Of a stretch of 64,000 nucleotides of DNA, positions 8,664 to 17,424 are shown piece after piece. The translations under genes and the position numbers were made by a program. The notes beneath the pieces are model-generated. The model had not been told where the DNA came from. It made no database searches and saw only the letters and a list, made by a program, of their open reading frames with translations. Every line of letters begins with the position of its first letter. The first letter of the stretch is position 1. The DNA is from JAJRPT01 sp965661945 (lineage in GTDB: Bacteria > Bacteroidota > Ignavibacteria > Kapaibacteriales > UBA2268), in the NCBI GenBank assembly GCA_965661945.1, contig CBFIFP010000005.1, forward strand, positions 62,001 through 126,000, read 5' to 3'.

Positions 8664-11297
8664 ATGAAAAATCCAAAAGCAGAAACTCCCTTAATGAAAC
8701 AATATCATAGGATTAAAGAGCAATATCCTAATACTATTTTGCTCTTTCGTCTTGGTGATTTTTTTGAAACTTTTTTTGAAGATGCTAAACATACCGCCAC
8801 TACTTTAGGTATTACTTTAACCAAAAGAAATAACGGTTCAGCTGAGGAGATGCCTCTTGCTGGTTTCCCTCATCACCAGTTAGACAATTACTTACCAAAA
8901 CTTGTGAAAGCGGGATACAGAGTTGCTGTTTGCGAGCAGTTGGAAGACCCAAAACAAGCAAAAGGAATTGTTAAAAGAGGTGTTGTAGAAGTTGTAACTC
9001 CAGGAGTAGCTTTGTATGATAAAATATTAGATGCGAAATCTAATAATTTTATTTTGGGGCTTTCATTTGATAAAAGTAATAAGAACTTTGTTGGATTGAG
9101 TTATGCTGATGTTTCTACTGGTGAATTTTATATTGCCGAACTTCATATATCTAAGTTAATTAGTATTATTGAAACTGTTAATCCTTCAGAACTTGTGTTA
9201 AATAAAAATGATAAAGATATTTTTGAGGGATTAGTTAAAAAACTTTCTTATTCGCCTGCACTTACAAAACTTGAGGATTGGATTTTTGAAGAGGAGTTCA
9301 CTACTAATTTACTGCTCGACCAGTTTAATACAAAAAGTTTGAAGGGCTTTGGTATTGAGAATTATTCAATTGGTAAAATTGCTGCTGGTGCTATTTTGCA
9401 CTATATTAGCGAAACGCAAAAGTCTAAATTGCCACACTTACGAAGTATCAAAACGATTAATACTTCAGATTTTATGATTTTAGACTATCCTACAAGAAGA
9501 AATCTTGAAATAACTTTTGATTCGGAAGGAAGCCAGCAGGGAAGTTTATTTAAATTGATGGATAAAACTTCTACTTCAATGGGAAGTAGATTGTTGAAAA
9601 AATGGATAGTTCGTCCTCTCATTGATTTGGATAGTATTAATTCAAGATTAAATAAGGTAGAAGTATTTTATAATAATTATCAGTCTTTGTTATTATTTAG
9701 AGATTATCTTAAAGAAATTTCCGATTTAGAAAGGTTATCTGTTAGAATTGAAAATAATAGGATTAACCCAAGAGATTTGAATCAATTAAGAGAAAGTTTA
9801 TTGCTTCTGCCAAAAATTAAAGAATTGATTAATGAAATTGATAAAGAAAATGTTTTTGGAATTAATAATTTAAAAGAATTGCAGGATTTGATTGAAATAT
9901 TAGAAAATGCAATTAATGATGATGCACCCGCTCAACTTGGAAATGGAAATGTGTTTAAGCGTGGATATAATTCAGAGTTAGATAGTTATTTAGAAGCAAA
10001 GTTTTCTGGAAAGAATTGGGTGGAGAAGTTTAAGGAAGAAGAGAGATTACGCTCTGATATTCCTAGTTTGAAGGTCGGTTTCAATAATGTATTTGGATAT
10101 TATATTGAAATTACTAATGCTCATAAAACTAAAATTCCTGATAATTACGAAAGAAAGCAAACTCTTACAAATGCTGAAAGATATATAACTCCAGAATTAA
10201 AAGATATTGAAACTAAAATTCTTGGTGCTGAAGAAAATATTATGCGATTGGAGAATTTACTTTTCCAAGAACTAACCCGTAAAGTGAATGTTTTTGCTGA
10301 AGATATTACAATAATCGCATCTCAGATTGCAGAACTTGATGTATTGCAATCATTTGCTCTTCTTGCAATTTCTAATAACTACAATAAACCATCTTTAAAT
10401 AATGGAAATAAAGTTTTAATCTCTAAAGGAAGACACCCTGTTGTAGAGAAATTGCTTGATTTAGGAGTAACTTATACAGAAAATAACCTCGAAATTGACA
10501 TAGAAAATACTATGATTCATATAATTACTGGACCTAATATGTCTGGTAAGTCATCTTATTTAAGGCAGAATGCACTGATTATTTTGATGGCTCAGATTGG
10601 CTCTTATGTTCCAGCAGCGTCGGCTGAATTAGGCATAGTTGATAGGATTTTCACAAGGGTTGGCGCCCAAGATAATATTTCCTCAGGTGAATCTACTTTC
10701 CTTGTTGAGATGCAAGAAATGGCTAATATTTTGAATAACGCAACTGACAAGAGTTTTATTCTGCTCGATGAAGTTGGAAGAGGAACTGCAACTTATGACG
10801 GGCTTGCGATTGCTTGGTCTATTGCTGAACATATTAATAATGTTACTAATGCTAAAACACTTTTTGCAACTCATTACCACGAACTTAATGAACTACAAGA
10901 AAAATATGAAAGAATCCATAATTTTCACATTGAGATTATCGAAACTACAAATCGGATAATTTTCTCTCATAAATTAAAAACTGGTGGAACTGACTTGAGT
11001 TTTGGTATCCACGTTGCAAAAATGGCAGGTCTGCCGAGTGATGTAACTGAAAGAGCAAATGAAATTCTGAAAACTTTTGAAGCAGATGGCGAGCAAACTC
11101 AAATTATTGGTGAGAAGAAAATAAAGCCCGACATTAAAAATATTAAGTCTAAATCTGTTCAAAATGATAGCCAACTTGCGATTTTTTCTTTTGAAGATGA
11201 TGTTTTAAGGAGTAAAATTAAGGAGATAAATATTGAGGAAATTACTCCACTTAAAGCGTTTGAATTGCTTTCAGAATTAGTCAGTGAAGTGCGATGA
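8664..11297 (+). CDS. mutS: DNA mismatch repair protein MutS
   Basis: 877 residues, normal length for MutS. It recognises mispaired bases and recruits MutL. The N-terminal mismatch-binding domain carries the Phe-x-Glu motif (in RLGDFFETFFEDA, residues about 30-42). The ATPase domain has Walker A GPNMSGKSS (residues 623-631), Walker B ILLDEVGRG near 700 and a FATHYHEL switch. A -7 element TAATTTTG lies at 8625-8632. The stop overlaps the next start (ATGA at 11294-11297), so mutS heads a three-gene overlapping operon with a metallo-hydrolase and mtgA. That grouping is not functionally obvious. Confidence 0.98.
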   Translation: MKNPKAETPLMKQYHRIKEQYPNTILLFRLGDFFETFFEDAKHTATTLGITLTKRNNGSAEEMPLAGFPHHQLDNYLPKLVKAGYRVAVCEQLEDPKQAKGIVKRGVVEVVTPGVALYDKILDAKSNNFILGLSFDKSNKNFVGLSYADVSTGEFYIAELHISKLISIIETVNPSELVLNKNDKDIFEGLVKKLSYSPALTKLEDWIFEEEFTTNLLLDQFNTKSLKGFGIENYSIGKIAAGAILHYISETQKSKLPHLRSIKTINTSDFMILDYPTRRNLEITFDSEGSQQGSLFKLMDKTSTSMGSRLLKKWIVRPLIDLDSINSRLNKVEVFYNNYQSLLLFRDYLKEISDLERLSVRIENNRINPRDLNQLRESLLLLPKIKELINEIDKENVFGINNLKELQDLIEILENAINDDAPAQLGNGNVFKRGYNSELDSYLEAKFSGKNWVEKFKEEERLRSDIPSLKVGFNNVFGYYIEITNAHKTKIPDNYERKQTLTNAERYITPELKDIETKILGAEENIMRLENLLFQELTRKVNVFAEDITIIASQIAELDVLQSFALLAISNNYNKPSLNNGNKVLISKGRHPVVEKLLDLGVTYTENNLEIDIENTMIHIITGPNMSGKSSYLRQNALIILMAQIGSYVPAASAELGIVDRIFTRVGAQDNISSGESTFLVEMQEMANILNNATDKSFILLDEVGRGTATYDGLAIAWSIAEHINNVTNAKTLFATHYHELNELQEKYERIHNFHIEIIETTNRIIFSHKLKTGGTDLSFGIHVAKMAGLPSDVTERANEILKTFEADGEQTQIIGEKKIKPDIKNIKSKSVQNDSQLAIFSFEDDVLRSKIKEINIEEITPLKAFELLSELVSEVR

Positions 11298-12376
11298 AAT
11301 TATCGAATTTATTTAAATTTTTTTTGTTTCTTTTTTGTTGCGTGCTAATCGCAGATAGCAGTGATTTCTCAAAATTTAATTTAAAAAATGTGAAAATAAT
11401 TAAAGAAGATATTGAAATTGAAGAGTTTTATGACAAAAAGAAAAAGAGATTTGTAAATCCGTCAGGTGTAGAAGCAAAATCTTTTTGGGATGTATTAAAA
11501 TGGAAAACTTCTACTACTCCAACAGAGTGGCCTGAATCTTTACCAAAAGAGTATAATTTTGAAAATAAAAAAGATATAAATGATACCCAAATTGCTGTTA
11601 CTTTTATTAATCATTCTTCTTTTTTGTTGCAATTTAATGGATTAAATATTCTTACTGACCCTGTTTTTTCGAAGCGAGTTAGTCCGCTTTCATGGGCTGG
11701 TCCTAAGCGAGTTAGAGAGCCAGGAATGAGTTTTAAGGAACTTCCAAGAATTGATATTGTAATTGTAAGTCATAATCATTATGACCACTTAGATGTGGAA
11801 TCACTCAAAATATTAAATCAAAAGTTTACGCCGATTTTTCTTATTCCAGTTGGAGATGCTAAATTATTGAAATCTTATGGAATTACAAATTTCAAAGAAC
11901 TACATTGGTGGCAAACTGCTTTGTTTTCTGATGATTTGCGGATTTGTTTTACTCCTTCTCAACATTTTTCGAATCGTGGGCTTTTTGATAAAGATAAAAG
12001 TCTCTGGGGGTCTTATATGCTTAGTTACAAAGGAAAGAATGTTTATTTTGGTGGCGATACTGGTTATTCTGACCATTTTAAGAAAATTGCTAAGCATTTC
12101 AAGAATATCTCTTTATCTCTTCTGCCGATAGGAGCTTACGAGCCGCGATGGTTTATGAGAGACGTTCATACTAACCCTAAAGATGCGGTTATTGCTCATA
12201 AGGACTTGAATTCTAAACTGTCTATTGGGATGCACTTTGGAACTTTTCAATTGACTGACGAAGGCATAAACGACCCAGTTTATGACCTGAAGGATGCTCT
12301 GAAAAAACAAAATTTATCGACTGAAGAGTTTATTACTCTCGGCGTTGGGCAAACTAAAATATTTGATTTAAAATGA
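11294..12376 (+). CDS. Metallo-beta-lactamase-fold hydrolase, NAPE-PLD/UlaG-like
   Basis: 360 residues with an N-terminal hydrophobic segment (residues 6-20, FKFFLFLFCCVLIA), so probably exported or membrane-anchored. The metal site motif HNHYDHLD is at residues 160-167 (His160, His162, Asp164, His165), followed by GGDTGYS and a late His in GMHFGTF. The N-terminal pattern VTFINHSSFLLQ...ILTDPVFSKRVSP...GPKRVREPG is typical of the group that includes N-acyl-phosphatidylethanolamine phospholipase D. Its substrate is unknown; a phospholipid or lipid-linked phosphodiester is plausible given the membrane location. It overlaps mutS and mtgA by four bases on each side, so translation is coupled. Confidence 0.85.
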   Translation: MKLSNLFKFFLFLFCCVLIADSSDFSKFNLKNVKIIKEDIEIEEFYDKKKKRFVNPSGVEAKSFWDVLKWKTSTTPTEWPESLPKEYNFENKKDINDTQIAVTFINHSSFLLQFNGLNILTDPVFSKRVSPLSWAGPKRVREPGMSFKELPRIDIVIVSHNHYDHLDVESLKILNQKFTPIFLIPVGDAKLLKSYGITNFKELHWWQTALFSDDLRICFTPSQHFSNRGLFDKDKSLWGSYMLSYKGKNVYFGGDTGYSDHFKKIAKHFKNISLSLLPIGAYEPRWFMRDVHTNPKDAVIAHKDLNSKLSIGMHFGTFQLTDEGINDPVYDLKDALKKQNLSTEEFITLGVGQTKIFDLK

Positions 12377-13032
12377 AAACAATATTTAATTTCATCTGGA
12401 AATTCATTGTTTATTTTGTTGTTATTTCAGTCCTTTGGGTTTGTGTTTATCTTGTTATAAACCCAATTATTACACCATATCAAGCGTATAATTTTATTAC
12501 TGGCAGTGGTTTAAATAAGGATTGGGTGTCGATTGATGAAATATCCCCAAATATGCTTCGTGCTGTTATTGCTGCTGAAGATGCTAATTTCTTTAACCAC
12601 AAAGGCGTAGATTGGAACGCAGTGGAAGATGCCCAAAAGTATAACGAAAGAAACAAAAAAGGTAAAATGCGTGGTGCTTCAACTATCACGATGCAAACCG
12701 CAAAAAATACTTTCCTCTGGCACGGTAGAAACTTCATTCGCAAGGGTTTAGAACTTTACTTCACCGTTCTAATCGAAGCAGTATGGGGTAAAAAGCGAAT
12801 CCTTGAAGTATATTTAAACATAATCGAACTCGGCGAAGGACTTTATGGAGTAGAAGCCGCATCGCAAGAATATTTTAATAAATCAAGCAAAAAACTAACC
12901 CCAAGAGAAGCTGCTCTAATTGCCGCTGTCTTGCCAAACCCAATCCGCTGGTCTCCAGCAAAACCAACAAGATATATCAACTCCCGCGCCTCAACAATCC
13001 AAGCAAGAATGAAGGCAGTAATATTGATGTAA
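12373..13032 (+). CDS. mtgA: Monofunctional peptidoglycan glycosyltransferase
   Basis: 219 residues: one N-terminal membrane segment (residues 8-30) and a family 51 transglycosylase domain, without a transpeptidase domain. Motifs: EDANFFNHKGVDW with the catalytic Glu (near residue 73), RGASTITMQTAKN, the second catalytic region RILEVYLNIIELGEGLYGVE, and EAALIAAVLPNP. It polymerises lipid II into glycan strands in the periplasm. It is last in the mutS operon. Base composition jumps inside the gene: about 28% GC in the first 170 bases and about 43% over 12781-12960 by my count. Confidence 0.95.
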   Translation: MKTIFNFIWKFIVYFVVISVLWVCVYLVINPIITPYQAYNFITGSGLNKDWVSIDEISPNMLRAVIAAEDANFFNHKGVDWNAVEDAQKYNERNKKGKMRGASTITMQTAKNTFLWHGRNFIRKGLELYFTVLIEAVWGKKRILEVYLNIIELGEGLYGVEAASQEYFNKSSKKLTPREAALIAAVLPNPIRWSPAKPTRYINSRASTIQARMKAVILM

Positions 13033-13063
13033 TGGATTATCATTTATTTGAAAAATAAATTTA

Positions 13064-13190
13064 TGTCATAATGACAGATTAAATGTCATAATATAAAATT
13101 ATATGTCATTTGTTTTAACTTGTTTTGTCAGTTAAAAATATTTGATGTCATATTTATTGTTTATTTTGTCATACTCAAATGATTTGGCAT
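13064..13190 (+). promoter_or_regulatory. Phased TGTCA repeat array upstream of the hsp20 pair
   Basis: TGTCA occurs at 13064, 13084, 13104, 13126, 13146 and 13167, with a variant TGGCA at 13185, all in the same orientation. The start-to-start spacing is 20, 20, 22, 20, 21 and 18 bases, i.e. about two helical turns, so all copies face one side of the DNA. The first copy is also half of the near-palindrome TGTCATAATGACA (13064-13076). The array ends about 50 bases before the hsp20 ATG. It is probably an operator or activator array; the binding protein is unknown. Confidence 0.6.
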
Positions 13191-13238
13191 AGTTTTCGAG
13201 TTATTGATTGTAGTTTTTAATTTATTAAAGGAAAAAAT

Positions 13239-13676
13239 ATGTCGTTATTTAGAGTGAATGATTTTTCAAATTTTGATACTGTTTTTAAAAACATTTCAAA
13301 AATTGGAGATGAGCTTTCAAAAGGTGTTACTTTTGAAACAGGAGGATTTAATCCAAGAGTGAATATTATGGAGAACCAAGATGGGATTTCTGTATTAGTA
13401 GAGTTGGCTGGAGTAAACAAAGAAGATGTTAGTATATCTGTCAATGATGATAATCTTTTAACAATTAAAGGAGAAAGAAAGCAAAATATTGAAAACCAAG
13501 GAAGGAATTTCTTAAGAAGAGAAATTATTTTTGGTGAGTTTTCAAGAAGTTTTTTATTGCCTGAATATTTGGATACTGAAAAGATTAAGGCGAAATTTAA
13601 TGATGGTGTATTAGAAATCATGGTGCTAAAGAAAGAAGAAATTGCACCAAAAGAAATTAATGTTCAAATTATATAA
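13239..13676 (+). CDS. Hsp20 / alpha-crystallin small heat shock protein, first copy
   Basis: 145 residues. The alpha-crystallin domain spans residues about 42-135: VNIMENQDGISVLVELAGVN, the A-G-V/I-N-K-E-D-V signature, LTIKGER, and the C-terminal strand DGVLEIMVLKK. The short C-terminal tail contains a VQII (I/V-x-I) motif used for oligomer assembly. It is an ATP-independent holdase that keeps unfolding proteins soluble. The ribosome site AAAGGA precedes the ATG. It is 12 bases ahead of a second hsp20 and preceded by the TGTCA array, suggesting shared stress control. Confidence 0.95.
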   Translation: MSLFRVNDFSNFDTVFKNISKIGDELSKGVTFETGGFNPRVNIMENQDGISVLVELAGVNKEDVSISVNDDNLLTIKGERKQNIENQGRNFLRREIIFGEFSRSFLLPEYLDTEKIKAKFNDGVLEIMVLKKEEIAPKEINVQII

Positions 13677-13688
13677 AGGAGTAATTTT

Positions 13689-14144
13689 ATGTCAATAGTT
13701 AGAATAGATCCATTCAGAGGATTCGACGGCTTAGCCCGCAAAATGAACAATCTAATTGACGATTTTGATAAGGGCTTCAAATTTGAATATGGTAATTTTT
13801 TACCAAAAATTGATATCTCTGAAGACGAGACTTCAATTTATATTCAAGCAGAACTTGCTGGAATAAACAAAGAAGATGTAAAGGTAAGTGTTAATGATAA
13901 TAATTTATTAGTCATTAAAGGAAAAAAAGAAAAAGAAAATAAAGAAGAAGGCGAAGATTCAGAAAACAAAAGAGTTTATCTTAGAATGGAAAGAAGTTTT
14001 GGTGAGTTTACTCGTTCTTTCCAATTGCCAGAGAATATTGATAGCGAATCAATCTCTGCCAAATTTACAGATGGTATATTAAATATCACCTTGACTAAAA
14101 AAGAACCTGAAAAGCCGAAGGAAAAAAGCGTTGTGATTGAATAA
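13689..14144 (+). CDS. Hsp20 / alpha-crystallin small heat shock protein, second copy
   Basis: 151 residues, paralogous to the gene just upstream: same AELAGINKEDVKVSVND, LLVIKGKKE and FGEFTRSFQLPE blocks and C-terminal DGILNITLTKKEP. It differs by a charged insertion KEKENKEEGEDSENK in the loop after the beta-5 strand and a longer charged tail (ending KSVVIE). Two related Hsp20s in one operon may co-assemble. A GGAG ribosome site lies before the ATG and a strong terminator (14200-14228) follows. Confidence 0.95.
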   Translation: MSIVRIDPFRGFDGLARKMNNLIDDFDKGFKFEYGNFLPKIDISEDETSIYIQAELAGINKEDVKVSVNDNNLLVIKGKKEKENKEEGEDSENKRVYLRMERSFGEFTRSFQLPENIDSESISAKFTDGILNITLTKKEPEKPKEKSVVIE

Positions 14145-14199
14145 AAATAAGTAAAATTATTATTTTACATATTCATCAAAAAAACTAGTTTTAAAAATT

Positions 14200-14228
14200 A
14201 AAGGAAGTCTAATAAAGACTTCCTTTTT
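14200..14228 (+). terminator. Rho-independent terminator of the hsp20 operon
   Basis: 11-bp stem (14200-14210 with 14216-14226), loop AATAA, followed by a T-tract (to 14229). 56 bases after the second hsp20 stop. Confidence 0.9.
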
Positions 14229-14373
14229 TAATTTTAGAGGATACAATTATTTATTGTTTTGTACGTTAGTAAATTTACAAATTCAGTTAAATTTTTTTGA
14301 AAATGATATTTTCAGTATTTTTACTTAATATATTTTGTAAAAATATACTTAATTTTTTTTTGGAGAAAAAAAA

Positions 14374-15389
14374 ATGAAAAAAATGTTATATATAGTTTTA
14401 TTAATTTGTTTTACTTCGTTTGGAGTTGCAGAGACAAGTTTTTATACTATAAACAAAAATACTCAAGAGTTAATTCTTTTATCTGATAAAGATAAGTACG
14501 AAGTAATAATGAAGTTAGACTTTGTAGCTAATGGAGCAGTATCTTTAGAAATTAATCCAATAGATAATAGTTTATTTGCATTGGTTTCAAATGGAGAGCT
14601 TTATAGAATTAATCTTCAAAATTTTGAATACAAGTTACTTTGCAAATTGGAGTCTAATTCTGTTGATGTTAATGGTTCTTGGAGAGGCTTGTCTATAAAT
14701 AATAGAAAAGATATTTATGTATTTAATGAAGAAACTGGTTCTGAGCAAGGAAGATTATTTAAAATAGTAGATTTAGCAAATGGTATTGTGGAACCGAGTT
14801 CTGGATTTAAATCAGGTTCGGCATCGGTTTTGGGCGTTGAATTTGATGGTTCTAATAAGTTATGGACTGTAGAGCAATGCTGCCATCATAGTTTAAAGGT
14901 TTTCAATGGTTTTACCGGACAAGTTATTAATTTGTTTAAGAATCCAGTGAGTGTTCAGTATCCTGAAGATTTGGCTTATTTTGATATTGAAGATGTTATG
15001 ATTGGTATCGACATTAAAAATGAGTTTACTGCTAATGTAACAGATTTCTTTTATGTGGATAGAGAAACTGGCGTAACAGAGGTATTTAGAACTGTTGAAG
15101 GAAACTTTACTGGTGTTGCTGAAAAATCAATTGCTTTATCTGTTGAAAAAGAGAAGGTAGTTGTTGATATTAATATATATCCGAATCCAACAACTAATAA
15201 ATTTACTATTGAATCTGATAAAAATATTTCTAATATTAGGGTTTTTCTCCAACTGGTTATATTATTTTTGAAAGAAATAATTTTGCTAATAGATTAGATT
15301 TTGATTTATCTGATTTTGGTTCTGGTATTTATTTTGTTGAATTTCAGTTTAATGGAAATAAATATTTGAAAAAGGTTATTAAAAATTAA
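14374..15389 (+). pseudogene. T9SS cargo protein with C-terminal frameshift
   Basis: Signal peptide (residues 2-19), then a repeat-poor beta-rich region with ASVLGVEFDGSNKLWTVE that resembles propeller-type secreted proteins. The sorting domain begins INIYPNPTTNKF near residue 268, but the frame then derails at a run of five T's (15242-15246) and stops at 15297. Adding one T restores VFSPTGYIIFERNNFANRLD and continues to a stop at 15387-15389, ending KYLKKVIKN, a normal T9SS type A ending. So the gene is one base short of intact. As written, the protein would lose its export/anchoring signal. Confidence 0.8.
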
Positions 15390-15442
15390 TTTTAATTTGA
15401 TTTAAAATTAGTAGTTTTAATAATCTGTAAATTTGTTAAATT

Positions 15443-16453
15443 TTATTCTTCTGTTAATGTTTTAAGAAAGTTGATAAGAGCGATTTTTTCGTTTTCTTTA
15501 AGTTTAAATGCTTTTATTAAATTGCTTTTATTGGGGTGGTTACTTCCTCCTTTTTCGTAATGAGAAATTACTTGCTCTAATGTTTCAAAGGAACCATCAA
15601 ACATATATGGATATGTTTTTTGTATGTTTCTGAGTGTTGGAACTTTAAATTTACCTACATCATTATTATCAAATGTAAATCTTGCTCTTCCTATATCTTT
15701 GTAATCTTGGTATAATCCGTTATTATAATATTTCAAATCAGTAAATAGTGGCTCTGAATGGCATTTGTAGCAATTCAGTGAATCACTTTTGAATATATTA
15801 TAGCCCAACAATTCCGAATCAGTTAATTTTATTTTATCTTGTATGAATTTATCATATTTAGAGTTTACGCTAATTAAAGTTCTTTGGTAAGCGGAAATTG
15901 CTCTTGTAACAGAATATGGATTAAACTCTTCTATTTTTTTTCCATCGGCAGGAAATATGTAATTAGATTGTAATAATAGGTTTAAGAATTCTTCTTGTGA
16001 GTTTAATCTTTCTAAAATTGTTAGCCAGTTATTATCAAATTCGTTGTGTTCTTGAATAGGTACTAAGACTTGTTGTTCTAATGTAGGAACGGAGCCCTCT
16101 CTTAAAAATTCATTATGAAAAAGAATGTTTAATAATGTTGGGACGTTTCTTGTTCCTTCTCTACCGAATACACCAGGAGTTGTTTTGTCATTATTAGCAA
16201 AAGCATTATTGGGTTGATGACAACTAGCGCATGATATTGAATTATTTTTAGATAGAGAGTTAGAGAAGAATAGTTTTTCTCCTAAGAGAATTCTTTCTTT
16301 TGTGAGTTGGTTATCTTCTGGAATGTTATATTTAGGGAAGTATTCTGGAATATTGGGAAGAAAACCACTTTTTTTATTTACATCTGTTATATCTTCATTT
16401 TCTGAACATGAGATAATTAAAAATAGAGATATTATAAAAAAGATGGTTTTCAT
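15443..16453 (-). CDS. Di-haem peroxidase / MauG-MbnH-family lipoprotein, copy 1
   Basis: 336 residues. Lipoprotein signal with lipid-attachment Cys16 (LIISC). Two c-type haem motifs, CASCH (75-79) and CYKCH (228-232), placed as in the bacterial cytochrome c peroxidase/MauG superfamily; C-terminal KVPTLRNIQKTYPYMFDGSFETLEQVISHYEKGG is characteristic. It lies 19 bases downstream of an MbnP-like gene. In this superfamily MbnH uses its haems to oxidise a Trp of MbnP to kynurenine; that role is inferred here from gene pairing. A plain H2O2 peroxidase is the alternative. Last gene of a four-gene leftward operon. Confidence 0.9.
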   Translation of the reverse strand: MKTIFFIISLFLIISCSENEDITDVNKKSGFLPNIPEYFPKYNIPEDNQLTKERILLGEKLFFSNSLSKNNSISCASCHQPNNAFANNDKTTPGVFGREGTRNVPTLLNILFHNEFLREGSVPTLEQQVLVPIQEHNEFDNNWLTILERLNSQEEFLNLLLQSNYIFPADGKKIEEFNPYSVTRAISAYQRTLISVNSKYDKFIQDKIKLTDSELLGYNIFKSDSLNCYKCHSEPLFTDLKYYNNGLYQDYKDIGRARFTFDNNDVGKFKVPTLRNIQKTYPYMFDGSFETLEQVISHYEKGGSNHPNKSNLIKAFKLKENEKIALINFLKTLTEE

Positions 16454-16472
16454 TTTAATTTGTATATTTTAG

Positions 16473-17423
16473 TTAAATTTTAATGAATTTTATATTTTTA
16501 ACTAATTCTTGGTTTTTATATACATTTAAAAAGTAAGTTCCTTTAGTTAAATTTGAAATGTCTAATGAATTAGACAAAATAGGGGTAAAATCACTAATAA
16601 ATTTTCCGTTTAGATTAAATACTTTAAAAGTTAGGTTTTGCAAATTGGTGTTGCCTAATTCTAAAGATATAAAATCTGTTGCAGGAATTGGAGCAATTTT
16701 TAAATCTGGGTAGAGATTTTTAACAGACGAGATAGCTGATTGAAAAACATTTTTATTTTTTATATTATTAGCTATTACATCATTAGCTCCTCCTGAACCA
16801 TGGATGAAATTATTAGAAGCTACGTTAACGTTATCCAAAACTAAAGCGAGTTCTACGTTTAGTTCTATTATTATTTGATTTTCTGTGATAGTGGGTTGAA
16901 CATTGTTTAATGACACTGTAGAAAAGTATTGATTTCCAACTAGGTGATATTGGAATCCGTTTAACCAACGATTGAAGATGTCATTAACAAATCCGTCTAA
17001 TAATACAAATCTATAACCGGCAGCCCATCCCCAGTGCATTATTGAATATTCAAGAGATAATGGGTGATCGTTGGGCCAGAGACTTGGGTCGGAGTGGTTG
17101 GTTTCTTTATCTACTCCTATATTGAATTTTATAGAATTTATATTTTCAATATTTACATTACCTAATTGGTATTCGCTTTTATGTGCATCGATTAAATGAT
17201 ATTTTTCTGGGCAGATTATACTGTTACCATTATTATCAATTAACTCTATATTCATCATATAATACATTATATTACTGAATTTGATTTCATTTATATGAAA
17301 TTGATATACTTGGTCTTCTAATATAATTTTTTCACCATTTAATAAATGGTTTACTTTTAGCACAACTTCTTTTGATGTTAAAGAGAAAGTGCTGATTAAT
17401 AAAAATAGAATAAGTTTTTTCAT
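16473..17423 (-). CDS. MbnP-like copper-binding-family protein with T9SS sorting domain
   Basis: 316 residues: Sec signal peptide (residues 3-17), an MbnP-like domain (about 20-225) with paired patterns FHINEIKFSNIMYYM, INSIKFNIGVDKETNHSDP and IMHWGWAAGYRF (HWGW at 130-133), then a T9SS type A sorting domain (about 240-316, PDLKIAPIPATDFISLELG onward). Members of the MbnP family bind copper after a partner MauG-like enzyme converts a Trp to kynurenine. It sits between two such di-haem genes, with one base separating it from the upstream one. It is a second, T9SS-sorted copy of the lipoprotein at 18545-19285. Family call is solid; copper binding and Trp modification are inferred. Confidence 0.85.
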   Translation of the reverse strand: MKKLILFLLISTFSLTSKEVVLKVNHLLNGEKIILEDQVYQFHINEIKFSNIMYYMMNIELIDNNGNSIICPEKYHLIDAHKSEYQLGNVNIENINSIKFNIGVDKETNHSDPSLWPNDHPLSLEYSIMHWGWAAGYRFVLLDGFVNDIFNRWLNGFQYHLVGNQYFSTVSLNNVQPTITENQIIIELNVELALVLDNVNVASNNFIHGSGGANDVIANNIKNKNVFQSAISSVKNLYPDLKIAPIPATDFISLELGNTNLQNLTFKVFNLNGKFISDFTPILSNSLDISNLTKGTYFLNVYKNQELVKNIKFIKI

Positions 17424-17424
17424 T

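Noticed and set aside
13064..13190. CRISPR array
   Set aside because: The conserved unit is only 5-6 bases with a 20-base period; no spacer-length segments and no cas genes.
13185..13199. Sigma-54-like promoter (TGGCA) before hsp20
   Set aside because: The -24 element fits but the expected GC of the -12 element reads GA, and TTGC is absent. TGGCA is better explained as a variant of the TGTCA repeat.
13217..13621. Long leftward open frame opposite the first hsp20
   Set aside because: It is the mirror of a well-conserved Hsp20 coding sequence and has Leu/Ser/Phe-rich composition typical of antisense frames.
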